Of a stretch of 64,000 nucleotides of DNA, positions 8,200 through 18,502 are shown piece after piece. Source of the stretch: Kangiella sediminilitoris (lineage in GTDB: Bacteria; Pseudomonadota; Gammaproteobacteria; Enterobacterales; Kangiellaceae); NCBI RefSeq assembly GCF_001708405.1, contig NZ_CP012418.1:1950501-2014500 (forward strand). Direction: 5' to 3'. Both the position numbers and the translations under genes were made by a program. Position 1 is the first letter of the stretch; every line of letters starts with the position of its first letter. A model generated the notes under the pieces. That model made no database searches and was not told the origin of the DNA. It was given only the letters and a program-made list of their open reading frames with translations.

Positions 8200-9566
8200 G
8201 CTGCTACGGTCATTCTCTCTATCGCCACAGAGCCGGTCAGTATGCTTGAGCGTTTATCCACGTCACTACCCATCGATACTATCGACTGCAACATTTGCTC
8301 CAGGTTTCCTGCAATAGTAATTTCCTGAACGTAATGCTGAATTACTCCATTCTCAAACCAGAACCCACTGGCACCTCTGGAATAATTACCTGTTACGATA
8401 TTAACGCCTTGCCCCATGACCTCCGTTACAAGAAGACCTGTACCGAGATCCTTTAATATTGAATCCAAACTTTTCTTTTCTGAATCAATGCTGATGTTGT
8501 GGATGCCGCCGGCATTACCTGTGGTTTCCATACCCAGACGCCGAGCAGAATAACCACTTAAAAAGTATCCGTTTAAAATACCCTCACCAACGATAGTACG
8601 CTGCTGAGTTGCAACACCATCACTATCATAGTTTGAGCTGCCTAAACCTTTCAGCAAAAATGGGTCTTCATTGATACTGATAAAGTCTGGCAATATCTTA
8701 TGCCCAAGTTTGTCCAGCATAAAAGACGACCTTTGATATAAAGCCCCCCCTTTAAGGGCACTTAATAAATGAGACCATAGACCACGAGCAACCTCAGGAC
8801 TAAACACGACCGGGTACTGACCAGAGCGGCATTTGCCCTGTATTAATTTATTTTTTATTCGCTCGGCAGCTGCCTCACCAACTTCTGCCGGTAAAAGCAG
8901 ATCGTTGAAGTCCCTGCCCAAGGTGTAGTAGCCATCACGGATCATCCCTTTCTCTGTCTCGCCAATAAGTACATTGGATAGACTGTAGCGAGTGGTTTGA
9001 TTCAGGCCTCTAAAGCCATGACTGTTAGCATAGGATGATAGGGAGCGATGACTATAAAAATTTGCGCCTTCAGACTGTTTTATTTCTTTATGTTTTAGCG
9101 CAGCGGCCTCACCTTCCTGGGCTACTGCCAACATATCTTCAAGTGATAAATCAAAAGGATGATCTAAAGACAGGTCCTTAAACTCTGTTGCCATTCTATC
9201 GGCTTCAACTAACCCAGCATAGGGATCAGGCTCGGTGTATTTAGCGATATTAAACGCCGCTTCCAGGCCCTTAAGAGCCGCAGCTTCAGTTAAGTCATTT
9301 ATTGAGACCGTACCCTTTCGCTGTTGCACATAAAGATTAATGCCTAAATGGCTATCCTGGTTAAACTCCAGCGTTTCAAGCTCTCCATTACGCACTTCAA
9401 GACTATTGCCAATGGTGTTATAGCTCCAAACTTCTGTTTGCTCCGCTCCCAGTTTTTTGGCTTCGCTAATAACGCGATCAGCTATTGACTGCATGACCTC
9501 TGAGGTTGCTGACTGCTGTTTGGCAATTTGCTTTAAAGTAAGTTGTTGACTATCGACCTGCGACAA
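8196..9566 (-). CDS. pmbA: Metalloprotease subunit PmbA/TldE
   Basis: Partner of TldD in the heterodimeric TldD/TldE protease, which matures or degrades unfolded peptides such as microcin B17 and CcdA. The 456 residues align in style with the inactive TldE subunit: no HExxxH motif, but conserved ISINEDPFLLKGLGSSNYD, GYFLSGYSARRLGMETTGNA and GNYSRGASGFW. The start is TTG at 9566, supported by AAGGGAG about 7 bases upstream. It lies apart from tldD, with darP between and divergent. Confidence 0.93.
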   Translation of the reverse strand: MSQVDSQQLTLKQIAKQQSATSEVMQSIADRVISEAKKLGAEQTEVWSYNTIGNSLEVRNGELETLEFNQDSHLGINLYVQQRKGTVSINDLTEAAALKGLEAAFNIAKYTEPDPYAGLVEADRMATEFKDLSLDHPFDLSLEDMLAVAQEGEAAALKHKEIKQSEGANFYSHRSLSSYANSHGFRGLNQTTRYSLSNVLIGETEKGMIRDGYYTLGRDFNDLLLPAEVGEAAAERIKNKLIQGKCRSGQYPVVFSPEVARGLWSHLLSALKGGALYQRSSFMLDKLGHKILPDFISINEDPFLLKGLGSSNYDSDGVATQQRTIVGEGILNGYFLSGYSARRLGMETTGNAGGIHNISIDSEKKSLDSILKDLGTGLLVTEVMGQGVNIVTGNYSRGASGFWFENGVIQHYVQEITIAGNLEQMLQSIVSMGSDVDKRSSILTGSVAIERMTVAA

Positions 9567-9725
9567 GAGTAGCTCCCTTGATTGATAATTTTGCTATATT
9601 TCGCTGTGTCATTATAAAGACTTAAAATACAATAAAAAGCCCGAATAACAAGCATTCATTAGGTGATACGCTACCACAATTACCCGTAAAGCGTTATCAT
9701 AAAGTAAAGTTTCTGCTGCCATACG

Positions 9726-10250
9726 ATGATGATAGATAATTACGAAGAAGGCGAAGATTTCGCTGAAGAAAAATCCAAATCACAGATCAAAAAAGAAATG
9801 CTTGAGCTAACGGCTTTGGGAGAGAAGCTGGCGAAGCTAAATGAGCAGCAATGGCAAACACTGCCCATATCAAATACTCTGCTTCATGCTTTGCGAGAAA
9901 TTCCTAAAATCGGGCATCACACCGGATTAAAGCGACAAATTAAGTATCTAGGCAAATTACTCCGAAATGAGGATGTTGAAGGTATTGAGCAACAACTCGT
10001 CATTAATAACCAGCAGCATACTCTGGAAGTTCAAAGAGAGAAGTTGTGTGAGCATTGGCGAGAACGCCTGCTGGAAGAAGGTGATGAAGCTGCCTTTGAG
10101 TTACTTCAGGTGGCACCTAACCTGGAGCGTCAGCACCTGAGACAGCTGGTCCGAAATGCGACCAAGGAAAAGTCTCTCAAAAAACCTCCCAAATACCAGA
10201 GAGAACTTTTCAGGTACTTGAGAGATTTTGCAGAATTTCAAGACAGTTAA
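9726..10250 (+). CDS. darP: Ribosome-associated protein DarP (YjgA, DUF615)
   Basis: Small basic protein that associates with late 50S ribosome precursors in E. coli. The 174-residue sequence shows family hallmarks: KSKSQIKKEMLELTALGEKL near the N-terminus, REIPKIGHHTGLKRQIKYLGKLLR in the middle (read as two short stretches) and a basic C-terminal KSLKKPPKYQRELFRYLR. ATG at 9726 or the next codon at 9729 could start it. It lies between divergent pmbA and convergent tldD, an arrangement seen in other gammaproteobacteria. Confidence 0.9.
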   Translation: MMIDNYEEGEDFAEEKSKSQIKKEMLELTALGEKLAKLNEQQWQTLPISNTLLHALREIPKIGHHTGLKRQIKYLGKLLRNEDVEGIEQQLVINNQQHTLEVQREKLCEHWRERLLEEGDEAAFELLQVAPNLERQHLRQLVRNATKEKSLKKPPKYQRELFRYLRDFAEFQDS

Positions 10251-10252
10251 GC

Positions 10253-11695
10253 TTAACCGGACTGAGTACCACCCACGGTCAGCTGATCCACTTTCAAAGT
10301 AGGCTGGCCGACACAGACGGGAACACTTTGTCCATCTTTCCCGCAAATGCCGATTCCGGGATCTAGCTGGCTATCATTCCCAACCATACTGACATACTTT
10401 AAAACCTCTGGCCCATTACCGGCTAAAGTCGCACCTTTGATTGGTGCCGTCAACTTACCGTCTTCTATCAAATAAGCCTCACTGGCACTGAACACAAAGT
10501 TGCCTGAAGTAATGTCTACCTGACCGCCGGCAAAGTTAGGAGCATAAACCCCTTTCTTAACGCTGCGAATAATTTCTTCTGGTTCAGACTCTCCTGAAAG
10601 CATCAGTGTATTAGTCATCCTCGGCATGGGCAAATGCGCGTAAGACTCTCTTCGGCCATTACCTGTTGGAGACTGCCCCATAAGACGAGCATTATGCTTG
10701 TCCTGCATATATCCTTTCAGGACACCTTTTTCTATCAAAACGTTAGACTGGGTAAGCGTACCCTCATCATCTACATTAAGAGAACCACGCTGGTTCTGTA
10801 AAGTGCCATCATCAACAACCGTACACAGTTCGGAGGCGACTTTCTGTCCCATCCGATTAGCATATGCAGAAGAGCCTTTGCGATTAAAGTCGCCCTCAAG
10901 GCCATGACCAACCGCCTCATGAAGAAGCACCCCTGGCCAGCCGTTACCAAGCACCACCGGCATAGTTCCCGCAGGTGCTTCAACCGCTTCCAGATTGATA
11001 AGAGCCTGGCTAACTGCACGCTCTGCTAATTGTTCAAGGTCCAGACTAATCAGATGGTGCCAGCTGTAACGGCCTCCCATTCCAGAACTTCCACGCTCGC
11101 GGCGCCCATCATGCTCTGCAACCACCGTCACGTTCAAACGAATCATAGGGCGAATATCTGCGGCCAGGGTACCATCAATGGCCGCCACCATCATATGCTC
11201 ATCCGCTGCCGACAAACTAACAATTACCTGCTTAACTTTTTCATCCAGTTGACGCGCCTTGGCATCAAGCTGTCGCAACAACGCTATTTTATGTGCCTGC
11301 TCGACATTTCCTAAAGTAGACTCAGGCTCATAAAGACTTGTCGTTCTTTGCATTTGATTGAAACTGATGGTCTTAGACTGACCCGCCCTACTGATACTGG
11401 TAGCAGCCGCAAGCGCATTATTTAAAGCGGTCTGCTCAAATTGATTGGCGTAGGCAAAACCGGTTTTCTCGCCGTCTATGCTCCGGATACCCAGCCCCTT
11501 GTTTAAATTAAAGCTAGCGTCTTTGACCAGTCCATCTTCCAACTGCCAATATTCCATCACGACTTCCTGCAAGAATATATCTGCATAATCCTGCTGGTAG
11601 TGACCTAGAGCTCCGATCGCCTTTTGAACTGCATCTACAGTAAGATCGGACTCTTTGAATAAGTGTTGCTCAACACGATCAAGAATGTTTGTCAT
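10253..11695 (-). CDS. tldD: Metalloprotease TldD
   Basis: Catalytic zinc subunit of the TldD/TldE protease. The 480-residue protein carries the diagnostic HEAVGHGLEGD active-site motif (HExxxH), DDGTLQNQRGSLNVDDEGT, and GGQVDITSGNFVFSASEAY near the C-terminus. ATG at 11695. It is the last gene of the minus-strand series mreB to tldD, 8 bases after the nitrilase-like gene. Its stop faces the darP stop 2 bases away. Confidence 0.96.
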   Translation of the reverse strand: MTNILDRVEQHLFKESDLTVDAVQKAIGALGHYQQDYADIFLQEVVMEYWQLEDGLVKDASFNLNKGLGIRSIDGEKTGFAYANQFEQTALNNALAAATSISRAGQSKTISFNQMQRTTSLYEPESTLGNVEQAHKIALLRQLDAKARQLDEKVKQVIVSLSAADEHMMVAAIDGTLAADIRPMIRLNVTVVAEHDGRRERGSSGMGGRYSWHHLISLDLEQLAERAVSQALINLEAVEAPAGTMPVVLGNGWPGVLLHEAVGHGLEGDFNRKGSSAYANRMGQKVASELCTVVDDGTLQNQRGSLNVDDEGTLTQSNVLIEKGVLKGYMQDKHNARLMGQSPTGNGRRESYAHLPMPRMTNTLMLSGESEPEEIIRSVKKGVYAPNFAGGQVDITSGNFVFSASEAYLIEDGKLTAPIKGATLAGNGPEVLKYVSMVGNDSQLDPGIGICGKDGQSVPVCVGQPTLKVDQLTVGGTQSG

Positions 11696-11703
11696 TCAGT
11701 ACC

Positions 11704-12528
11704 TTATAACTTTCGGTGTGTATGGACAGGAAAACGCTTTTTAATGGCGTTAATCTGTTGAGTATCAATTTCATGATTAATGTAGCCAACCTGGTTGTCC
11801 ATTTCAGCAAGGACATCTCCCCACGGTCCGACGAAAAGACTATGACCATAGGTTTTACGTTTATTATCATGTAACCCGGTCTGATTGGGAGCAACTACAA
11901 AGCATAGGTTTTCTACCGCTCTTGCCTGTAGTAATAAGTTCCAGTGAACTTTACCCGTTTGCAATGTAAAGGCTGAAGGCGCCAGAATGACTTCCACATT
12001 TTGCTTTTGATATAAACGGTATACCTCTGGAAAACGCAGGTCATAGCAGACAGATAAACCGAACTTTATATCTTTAAACTCAAACGTTTTGGTTTCGTAA
12101 CCGGCCAACGTGTTGGCGGATTCTGAATAAACCTCGTCATCTTTAACAGCGACATCAAACATATGAATTTTATCGTAATGCGTTATGACGCTACCATCAG
12201 GAGCATAAACATAACACCTGGCATAAGGACGCTCTTTAATCTCTGACTCAACTGCTATGGTGCCCCCGACAAGTGCTACCTGATTTTCTTTAGCAACTCG
12301 CTTCATCCAGTCTTGAATTTTGCCCTGACCGGGAGGTTCAACAAAATCTAATTTCTGGCCATTATATTTTTCCATCAAGGCAAAGGTTTCAGGTAGAACC
12401 ACCATCTCAGCGCCATCAGACACTGAGTCTTTAATAAGTTTTTCAGCTGCTTTAAGATTTTCATCAATATCGCTTGATGAAGACAACTGAATCAGGCCGA
12501 TTTTGATTCTCTTAGAATCACTCATCAT
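11704..12528 (-). CDS. Carbon-nitrogen hydrolase, Nit1/Nit2-type (probable deaminated glutathione amidase)
   Basis: Nitrilase-superfamily amidase of 274 residues. The Glu-Lys-Cys triad is visible in VLPETFAL, YDKIHMFD and SVCYDLRFPE. Members with this short form and genomic position (between yhdP and tldD) are usually Nit1-like repair enzymes that hydrolyse deaminated glutathione; that function is inferred from family and neighbours. The first ATG overlaps the yhdP end by 11 bases; ATG at 12525 is an equally good start. Alternative: omega-amidase. Confidence 0.88.
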   Translation of the reverse strand: MMSDSKRIKIGLIQLSSSSDIDENLKAAEKLIKDSVSDGAEMVVLPETFALMEKYNGQKLDFVEPPGQGKIQDWMKRVAKENQVALVGGTIAVESEIKERPYARCYVYAPDGSVITHYDKIHMFDVAVKDDEVYSESANTLAGYETKTFEFKDIKFGLSVCYDLRFPEVYRLYQKQNVEVILAPSAFTLQTGKVHWNLLLQARAVENLCFVVAPNQTGLHDNKRKTYGHSLFVGPWGDVLAEMDNQVGYINHEIDTQQINAIKKRFPVHTHRKL

Positions 12529-15500
12529 TAATATCCTCCGCCGTTTCTTGCTCGGATGGTAACTTTTCTTCGTCTGACTCGGGCTCAGCGTCAGTGGGTT
12601 CCTGTCTTTCTTGCTCTGTCTTTAGCTCAGACTCAGGAACTGTCACTTCTTTCGATTTTTTACTTAACTCAACAACTTCTGGGTTGGCCAGATCGCCCGT
12701 CACTTTATATTCAATACTCACTACAACATCAATCACAGGCTCGAATATCTTGTTAACCAGCAGCATGATCAAGCCAGTTGTCGGTTCAATTGCCCAGCCG
12801 GCTAGCACAGGTAAACTTGATCCCAGCTTTGGCACCACAGTAACATTTTGATCGACAGTCTGTTCGACTAAATCAATACTTCCTTTGACTTCAACATCCG
12901 CTGCAGTACCGTTGATGAATACATCATCACTGTGGACCACGCCATTTTTAATGGTAAATACTCCGCGCATTGTGTCATAGAAGAATCCATCTTCAAACAA
13001 GTCGCTAAAGTCTAGCGACAGCCGTCGGCGAACGCTTTGTAGTGAAAATAAACTGAACACTCGCGCCTGACGATCGCTCAGCTCTTTCACAGCACCCGGT
13101 CCGGTATCTAAACTGATATTACCGTTCAAGGTTTCCAGGCTGATGTCATGAAACCCTCCCGGCCACGATAGAGCGATACTGCCTGTGGCTTCTGTTTCTT
13201 TCAATCCATCGCCATAACCCCATCGCTTGAGGAGAGCACCGGTATCCTGTGTGGTGAAGCGAATATTGACCGCGCTCTGATCATCCTGCCAGCGTCCCTC
13301 TAAATAGGCAGCTAACTGCCCTTTTATTTGGCTGTCGCCTTTTAAAACAACAGCGTCACCTTCCTTTGTTGAAACCAGTGTTAACTTTCCAGTATCAATC
13401 CCATTGATTTTGCAGCTAAAGCATTCCAGCTGCCACTTATCAAGTGCATCTTTTTGGAGATCCAGCTCAGACTCAGACAAGCTGGAAAATGGCTGTAATT
13501 CAATATCCAGACTATCCACTACCACATGTTTTCGGCCGTCAGTGAACAGAGTCAAACTACCATTACCTTCTTTTGCACTGACATTAAAACGAACGCTTTC
13601 ATCATCCAGTAATGAGTCTGTTAATGAAACTTCATGTAGTGATTGTCCTGCTACGGTAAATAAATCCGTCCTAACAGCGATATGATCAATCCACTTGGGC
13701 CAGAAGAAGTCGCCTTCTTTTTTCATCTGCAGACTATTAATCCATTCGTAACTATGAATTTCTGGAAAGAAGCCCTGTATCGCAACCCCTTGAGGTGGAA
13801 CTTGAATAGAGTTCGTCGCCAGCTCTCCCAGAGCAATCACTCCATTGATATCTTCCGGATTAGACTGGCTAAAATTCAACTGTGCCGAGACAGTATCCCT
13901 GTAAATGGTTCTTGACTGAATCCGTCCTTCGGTTTGAAACAAGGTTGCCAGAAAAGATGCCGCTGCTGACTTTGACTTGCTCAGCCAGGATGGGCCTTCT
14001 ATCAGCGTCCCTTTCAAGTCGCTGCGCAAAATCAGTGAGGCCGAACCGCCCACATCTTTCCTGTAGTGAAGAGTCACTGGACTTTCACCCTCAATCTTAA
14101 GCGGAGCCTGTATATTATGAAATTCTACTGCTCTGGCGAGATTGAACATTGATTCTGCATTAATATTGACCAGATCATCACTTTCAGTATATTCATCAAC
14201 AGTAATATCCAGAGTGACCGGACTCTTCCAGATTTCCCCTTTCAAATTTTTAGAGTAGGCGCCTCTTTCAGTGTAATGAAGCGATCCCGTCAAGGAATCG
14301 AGAGCAAAGTTGTAACCGTCAAGCTGAATGCTTTGCCCATTGAAGCTGATATTACCCGTCAGCCGAGTATTGTCATCATCCTCACTAAGTGGAATGCTGA
14401 CACTTAATTTATGATCAAGTTTTCCAGAAAACTTGAGGTCGATTAAATCGTCTCCAAGCCACTGATGTATCGGTGATTCGAAAAACAAATCTCTATACGG
14501 TTGATAAGCTACCTGGTTTTCAATGTCCATCTTAAGTACAGAATTTTCTGTAAAAATTGACTCAATCACTCCCTCAACATTCCCAATATCATTTCCGAGA
14601 ACACTTCCTGAAGTGGCATTGATCATCAACTTATTATTCAAAAAGTGAACATCAGCCGATAGATTTTCCAGTTGTGGCCAGTCCTTATCAAAATTAAACT
14701 GGCTGTCCGATACTTTTGCCTGTATATCAAACTGGCCATCATTGTTTTCATAAGGAAAGTTTTCGATATTGCCACGCCATGTCAATTTACCAAAATCAAC
14801 TTGTCCAGAAATTAAAGACTGATCGAGAAAAGACAGTACCTCTTCGTCCATTTCATTACGAGGCCAGTAGGTTTCCAATGCGGCAATATTAACGTTACGA
14901 GCTTCAGCATAAATTGACATATCAGGATCGCCATCCACAATCTCAATTTTGCCGCTGGCAAAGACTTCTGTATCAGGGTTATCTAAAGCAAAAGAGTTCA
15001 CCTTAATAAATGGGCTTTCTTTGAAACTAATCCATGCATCCAGACTTAAGGTATCCACGGGAATATTGTTTTTAAATACTCCGGGCCATTTAATATTGGA
15101 ATCCTCAGTGCTCGCTCTAACAGTCCACCCATCATCAAGCTTGTTTACAAACAGGCTTTTCAGCATTACCCCGGGAGAATTCGCAGTAGACTGTACACTG
15201 AACGAGTCTACCTTGGCTCTACCGTTAATCGGAACCAGCTCTTTATTTTTTTGAAGTGTTTCAAGATCCAAAGAGACTAAATCACCCTCGGGCTTTAAGT
15301 CTATTAGGTGTTGTCTTATGTCCTGGGGCATAAAAGGGATGGACAGAGAAGAAAAGTAACCGATTGGTGTATTCTGTGCTTCAAAACGCCATACCGTAGT
15401 GTCTTCATCAACCTTATCCCTGACAACCTTGAAGTAACTATTGTAGCGTTTTAAGTCACCAGACTCCTGACGCTCTACTACATGAAACTTATCGCTGGAA

Positions 15501-16387
15501 AAAATCGTATAACGACCTTCATGTATATAGTTAATTTCTGCATCTAACTTAGCTACTTTTGAATCCGTGCTGTCAGCTTTAAAAAGTAACTTACCGGATA
15601 CAGGAAAATCACCTTCATAGCTTAGCCAAAACTCTGTATCCGCGAGCTCAACTGGAATTCCCTGAGGTAAATTAAAGAACTGACTACTATTGACCAAGTC
15701 AAAGTCACGAAGTAAACCATATATGTCGATGGGGTTATCGTCAGCAAATGGTTTGCCATCAGACTCAACAATAACCTTACCCTGAGATGCAAATTCACTT
15801 TGAAAGTCGAGCGTTAACTGCCGCTGCTGATCTCGCCTGATAAAGTTTAACTGTGAGACCTGGACCTTTTTGCTTTGATCATTTTTTCTGAAGTTAATCG
15901 ATACATTATCAATTGCAATGGATTCTTGATTAATGATTTCCGGATAACGTTTAAGGAATAATTCAACATTGGGGGAAAAGTCATTGCTAGCGGCAGACTC
16001 ATTGATCGCAATATCAAGAGTTACCGTATTAAGCTCAACCTTTTCAGTAACTAAATAACCTTTGAACAAACTTTCCCAGAAATTAAGAACTATAAGACTC
16101 TTGCTGGAACCCAATGAGACATCACCGTCATCACTACTCCATTGAACATCTTCCATAAAAATACTGGGTTTAAATTTTGTCCAGTCTACATCCAGTGACT
16201 GGTAATCAAACTGACCACCGAACTCTGCCTCGGCTAAAGCTATCATCCTAGCTTTATCTTCTGTCCAATAGGGTAAGGTCAGTTTAGCCAGCGACAGAAG
16301 GACAACAAATATAATGACAAGAACCGACATCAACCAAAGTAATTTGGTTAATGTTTTTCTCAAGAATCTAACAAACGATTTTGCCAT
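12518..16387 (-). CDS. yhdP: AsmA-like envelope lipid transport protein YhdP
   Basis: Very large (1289 residues) protein with one N-terminal membrane anchor (LLWLMSVLVIIFVVLLSLAKL) and a long periplasmic beta-rich body, ending in the DUF3971/AsmA2 region (SLDFSDLFEDGFFYDTM, FTIKNGVVHSDDVFING). In E. coli YhdP, with TamB and YdbH, moves phospholipids to the outer membrane. After the last hydrophobic part (PVLAGWAIEPTTGLIMLLVN) comes a Glu-rich tail of about 50 residues that looks disordered. It lies between rng and nit in the conserved mre-maf-rng-yhdP-tldD order. Confidence 0.93.
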   Translation of the reverse strand: MAKSFVRFLRKTLTKLLWLMSVLVIIFVVLLSLAKLTLPYWTEDKARMIALAEAEFGGQFDYQSLDVDWTKFKPSIFMEDVQWSSDDGDVSLGSSKSLIVLNFWESLFKGYLVTEKVELNTVTLDIAINESAASNDFSPNVELFLKRYPEIINQESIAIDNVSINFRKNDQSKKVQVSQLNFIRRDQQRQLTLDFQSEFASQGKVIVESDGKPFADDNPIDIYGLLRDFDLVNSSQFFNLPQGIPVELADTEFWLSYEGDFPVSGKLLFKADSTDSKVAKLDAEINYIHEGRYTIFSSDKFHVVERQESGDLKRYNSYFKVVRDKVDEDTTVWRFEAQNTPIGYFSSLSIPFMPQDIRQHLIDLKPEGDLVSLDLETLQKNKELVPINGRAKVDSFSVQSTANSPGVMLKSLFVNKLDDGWTVRASTEDSNIKWPGVFKNNIPVDTLSLDAWISFKESPFIKVNSFALDNPDTEVFASGKIEIVDGDPDMSIYAEARNVNIAALETYWPRNEMDEEVLSFLDQSLISGQVDFGKLTWRGNIENFPYENNDGQFDIQAKVSDSQFNFDKDWPQLENLSADVHFLNNKLMINATSGSVLGNDIGNVEGVIESIFTENSVLKMDIENQVAYQPYRDLFFESPIHQWLGDDLIDLKFSGKLDHKLSVSIPLSEDDDNTRLTGNISFNGQSIQLDGYNFALDSLTGSLHYTERGAYSKNLKGEIWKSPVTLDITVDEYTESDDLVNINAESMFNLARAVEFHNIQAPLKIEGESPVTLHYRKDVGGSASLILRSDLKGTLIEGPSWLSKSKSAAASFLATLFQTEGRIQSRTIYRDTVSAQLNFSQSNPEDINGVIALGELATNSIQVPPQGVAIQGFFPEIHSYEWINSLQMKKEGDFFWPKWIDHIAVRTDLFTVAGQSLHEVSLTDSLLDDESVRFNVSAKEGNGSLTLFTDGRKHVVVDSLDIELQPFSSLSESELDLQKDALDKWQLECFSCKINGIDTGKLTLVSTKEGDAVVLKGDSQIKGQLAAYLEGRWQDDQSAVNIRFTTQDTGALLKRWGYGDGLKETEATGSIALSWPGGFHDISLETLNGNISLDTGPGAVKELSDRQARVFSLFSLQSVRRRLSLDFSDLFEDGFFYDTMRGVFTIKNGVVHSDDVFINGTAADVEVKGSIDLVEQTVDQNVTVVPKLGSSLPVLAGWAIEPTTGLIMLLVNKIFEPVIDVVVSIEYKVTGDLANPEVVELSKKSKEVTVPESELKTEQERQEPTDAEPESDEEKLPSEQETAEDINDE

Positions 16388-16398
16388 TAAGGTTCCGG

Positions 16399-17892
16399 TT
16401 ACATTAAAACAACGTCAAACTGCTCTGGCGAATATAAGCTTTCGACCTGCAGTTTTATAGGTTTATCAATTTCTACTTCTAAATCACCGAGACTGCTAGC
16501 CTCTTCATCCAGTAGACAGTCGACGACTTCCTGACTTGCCAAAACTAGAAATTTTTGTACATCATAGGTTCGTGCCGCCCGGCTCAGCTCACGGAAGATT
16601 TCATAACAGACTGTGACTGCGGTTTTAACATAACCTCGACCATTACATTGTTGGCATGGCTCGCACAGCAGTCGCTCCAGACTTTCTCTGGATCGTTTGC
16701 GGGTCATCTCAACCAAGCCCAGAGTAGACACTTCAGTTATCTGAGTTTTAACATGATCCTTTTCCAGTAGCTTTTCCAGTGTTCTTAATACCTGACGCTT
16801 ATGCTCTTCATCTTTCATGTCAATAAAATCAACAATAATGATGCCGCCAAGGTTTCTTAGTCTTAACTGTCTAGCTAAAGCGGTCGCAGCTTCCAGATTC
16901 GTTCTGAAAATGGTTTCTTCCAGATTTTTATGACCAACAAAAGCACCGGTGTTAACATCTACCGTAGTCATCGCTTCAGTCTGATCAATGATTAGGTAAC
17001 CACCCGATTTTAACTGTACTTTTCGTTCCAGAGCTTTTTTAATTTCCTCCTCGACGTTGTAAAGATCAAAGATTGGACGTTCGCTCTGATACAACTCGAT
17101 CCGGCTTTCCATCTCTGGCAAAAACTCTTTTACAAAATCTCGAATTCGCTCCAAAGCTTTTTCATCATCAATACGAACTCTTTCGACGTCATCCTCGAAG
17201 ATATCACGCATGATCCTAAGCTCTAATCCGAGGTCCTCATGAACCAAACCGGGGGCTTTAACTTGTTTTGACTTGTCGGTGATCCCATTCCACAACTTTG
17301 CGAGAAATAAAGCATCACGAACCAGTTCTTTTTCAGATGCACCTTCAGCTGCGGTTCGAATAATAAATCCATTGTCGAGCTCTTGATGCTCTTCCAGCAA
17401 CTCACGCAACCTGACCCGTTCGTCCTGGTTATCGATTCTTTGTGAGACACCAACATGCTCGGTGTCAGGCATTAACACCAGGTAACGGGAAGGAATCGTA
17501 ATATGAGTCGTTAATCGGGCGCCTTTACTGCTGATGGGATCTTTGATGACCTGCACTATGATCTTCTGACCTTCGTGCAGGACCGTAGTGATATCGGTTT
17601 CCTGTGCCTGTTGCTTGTCCAGTAATTGAGAACCCTCGATAGCCTGCTTACTGCCCTCGGCTTTATCAGTCACGATATCCGCCAGGTGAAGAAAAGCAGC
17701 TTTATCATGACCGATGTCGACAAAAGCCGCTTGCATCCCAGGCATTACTCGCTTAACAACACCTTTATAGATATTACCGACAATACCTCTATTTTCTGTG
17801 CGCTCTAAATGAACTTCCTGCAACACGCCATTTTCCACGATAGAAGCACGCGTCTCCTGAGGCGTAATATTAATCAGAATTTCATCACGCAT
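16399..17892 (-). CDS. rng: Ribonuclease G
   Basis: Endoribonuclease of the RNase E/G family, involved in 16S rRNA 5' maturation and mRNA decay. 497 residues, near E. coli RNase G (489), with no long RNase E-type C-terminal scaffold. S1 domain with RNase-H-like insertion near residues 35-130 (GNIYKGVVKRVMPGMQAAFVD), catalytic Asp regions TTVDVNTGAFVG and GGIIIVDFIDM, and a Zn-link region CEPCQQCNGRGY. Eleven bases separate it from both maf and yhdP, so co-transcription is likely. Confidence 0.96.
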   Translation of the reverse strand: MRDEILINITPQETRASIVENGVLQEVHLERTENRGIVGNIYKGVVKRVMPGMQAAFVDIGHDKAAFLHLADIVTDKAEGSKQAIEGSQLLDKQQAQETDITTVLHEGQKIIVQVIKDPISSKGARLTTHITIPSRYLVLMPDTEHVGVSQRIDNQDERVRLRELLEEHQELDNGFIIRTAAEGASEKELVRDALFLAKLWNGITDKSKQVKAPGLVHEDLGLELRIMRDIFEDDVERVRIDDEKALERIRDFVKEFLPEMESRIELYQSERPIFDLYNVEEEIKKALERKVQLKSGGYLIIDQTEAMTTVDVNTGAFVGHKNLEETIFRTNLEAATALARQLRLRNLGGIIIVDFIDMKDEEHKRQVLRTLEKLLEKDHVKTQITEVSTLGLVEMTRKRSRESLERLLCEPCQQCNGRGYVKTAVTVCYEIFRELSRAARTYDVQKFLVLASQEVVDCLLDEEASSLGDLEVEIDKPIKLQVESLYSPEQFDVVLM

Positions 17893-17903
17893 ACTTATAT
17901 TCC

Positions 17904-18500
17904 TTATCTCAGTGCAAACTGAATGCCTACGTCTTCCAACAAGAGACGTGTCTGATAAATGGGTAAACCAACAACGTTACTATAACTTCCGCGAATTGAC
18001 TCAACCAGGGAACCGCCAAGTCCCTGTATGGCATAACCACCGGCTTTACCCAGTGGCTCTTTGCTTTGGCAATAGCGCTCTATCAACTGGGTATCCAGTG
18101 GCGCAAACACCACTTCGGTTTCTACCGTACTTTGCCAGTGCTGCTGGGGGGTCGCTATGACGACACTTGATATGACAGTATGGGTATTCCCGCTCAGACG
18201 TTGCAACAACTCTGTCGCATGCTCCAGGTCCTGAGGTTTACCCAAAGCTTCATTATTGTGTACTACCGTGGTGTCTGCTGTCAGAACCGGCCACTGCTTC
18301 TGGTATTCATCACCCTCAAGAGCTGACATCGCTTTACCCAGAGCAACTCTCGATACATACTCTCTTGGACTTTCACCCGGCAGAAGCGTTTCATCAAAAT
18401 GATTTGCTATCTGCTGGAACGTTACACCAAGCTGTTGCAATATCTCCTGACGACGTGGCGAACCAGACGCCAGATAAATCGTTGAGTATTCTGCTGCCAT
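17904..18500 (-). CDS. maf: Maf-type nucleotide pyrophosphatase (YhdE-like)
   Basis: House-cleaning nucleoside triphosphate pyrophosphatase; YhdE-type members hydrolyse dTTP and UTP. 198 residues with the Maf signature at the N-terminus (LASGSPRRQEIL), then TADTTVVHNNEALGKPQ and GGYAIQGLGGSLVESIRGSY. The position between mreD and rng is the conserved one. Two bases separate it from the mreD stop. Confidence 0.94.
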   Translation of the reverse strand: MAAEYSTIYLASGSPRRQEILQQLGVTFQQIANHFDETLLPGESPREYVSRVALGKAMSALEGDEYQKQWPVLTADTTVVHNNEALGKPQDLEHATELLQRLSGNTHTVISSVVIATPQQHWQSTVETEVVFAPLDTQLIERYCQSKEPLGKAGGYAIQGLGGSLVESIRGSYSNVVGLPIYQTRLLLEDVGIQFALR

Positions 18501-18502
18501 CT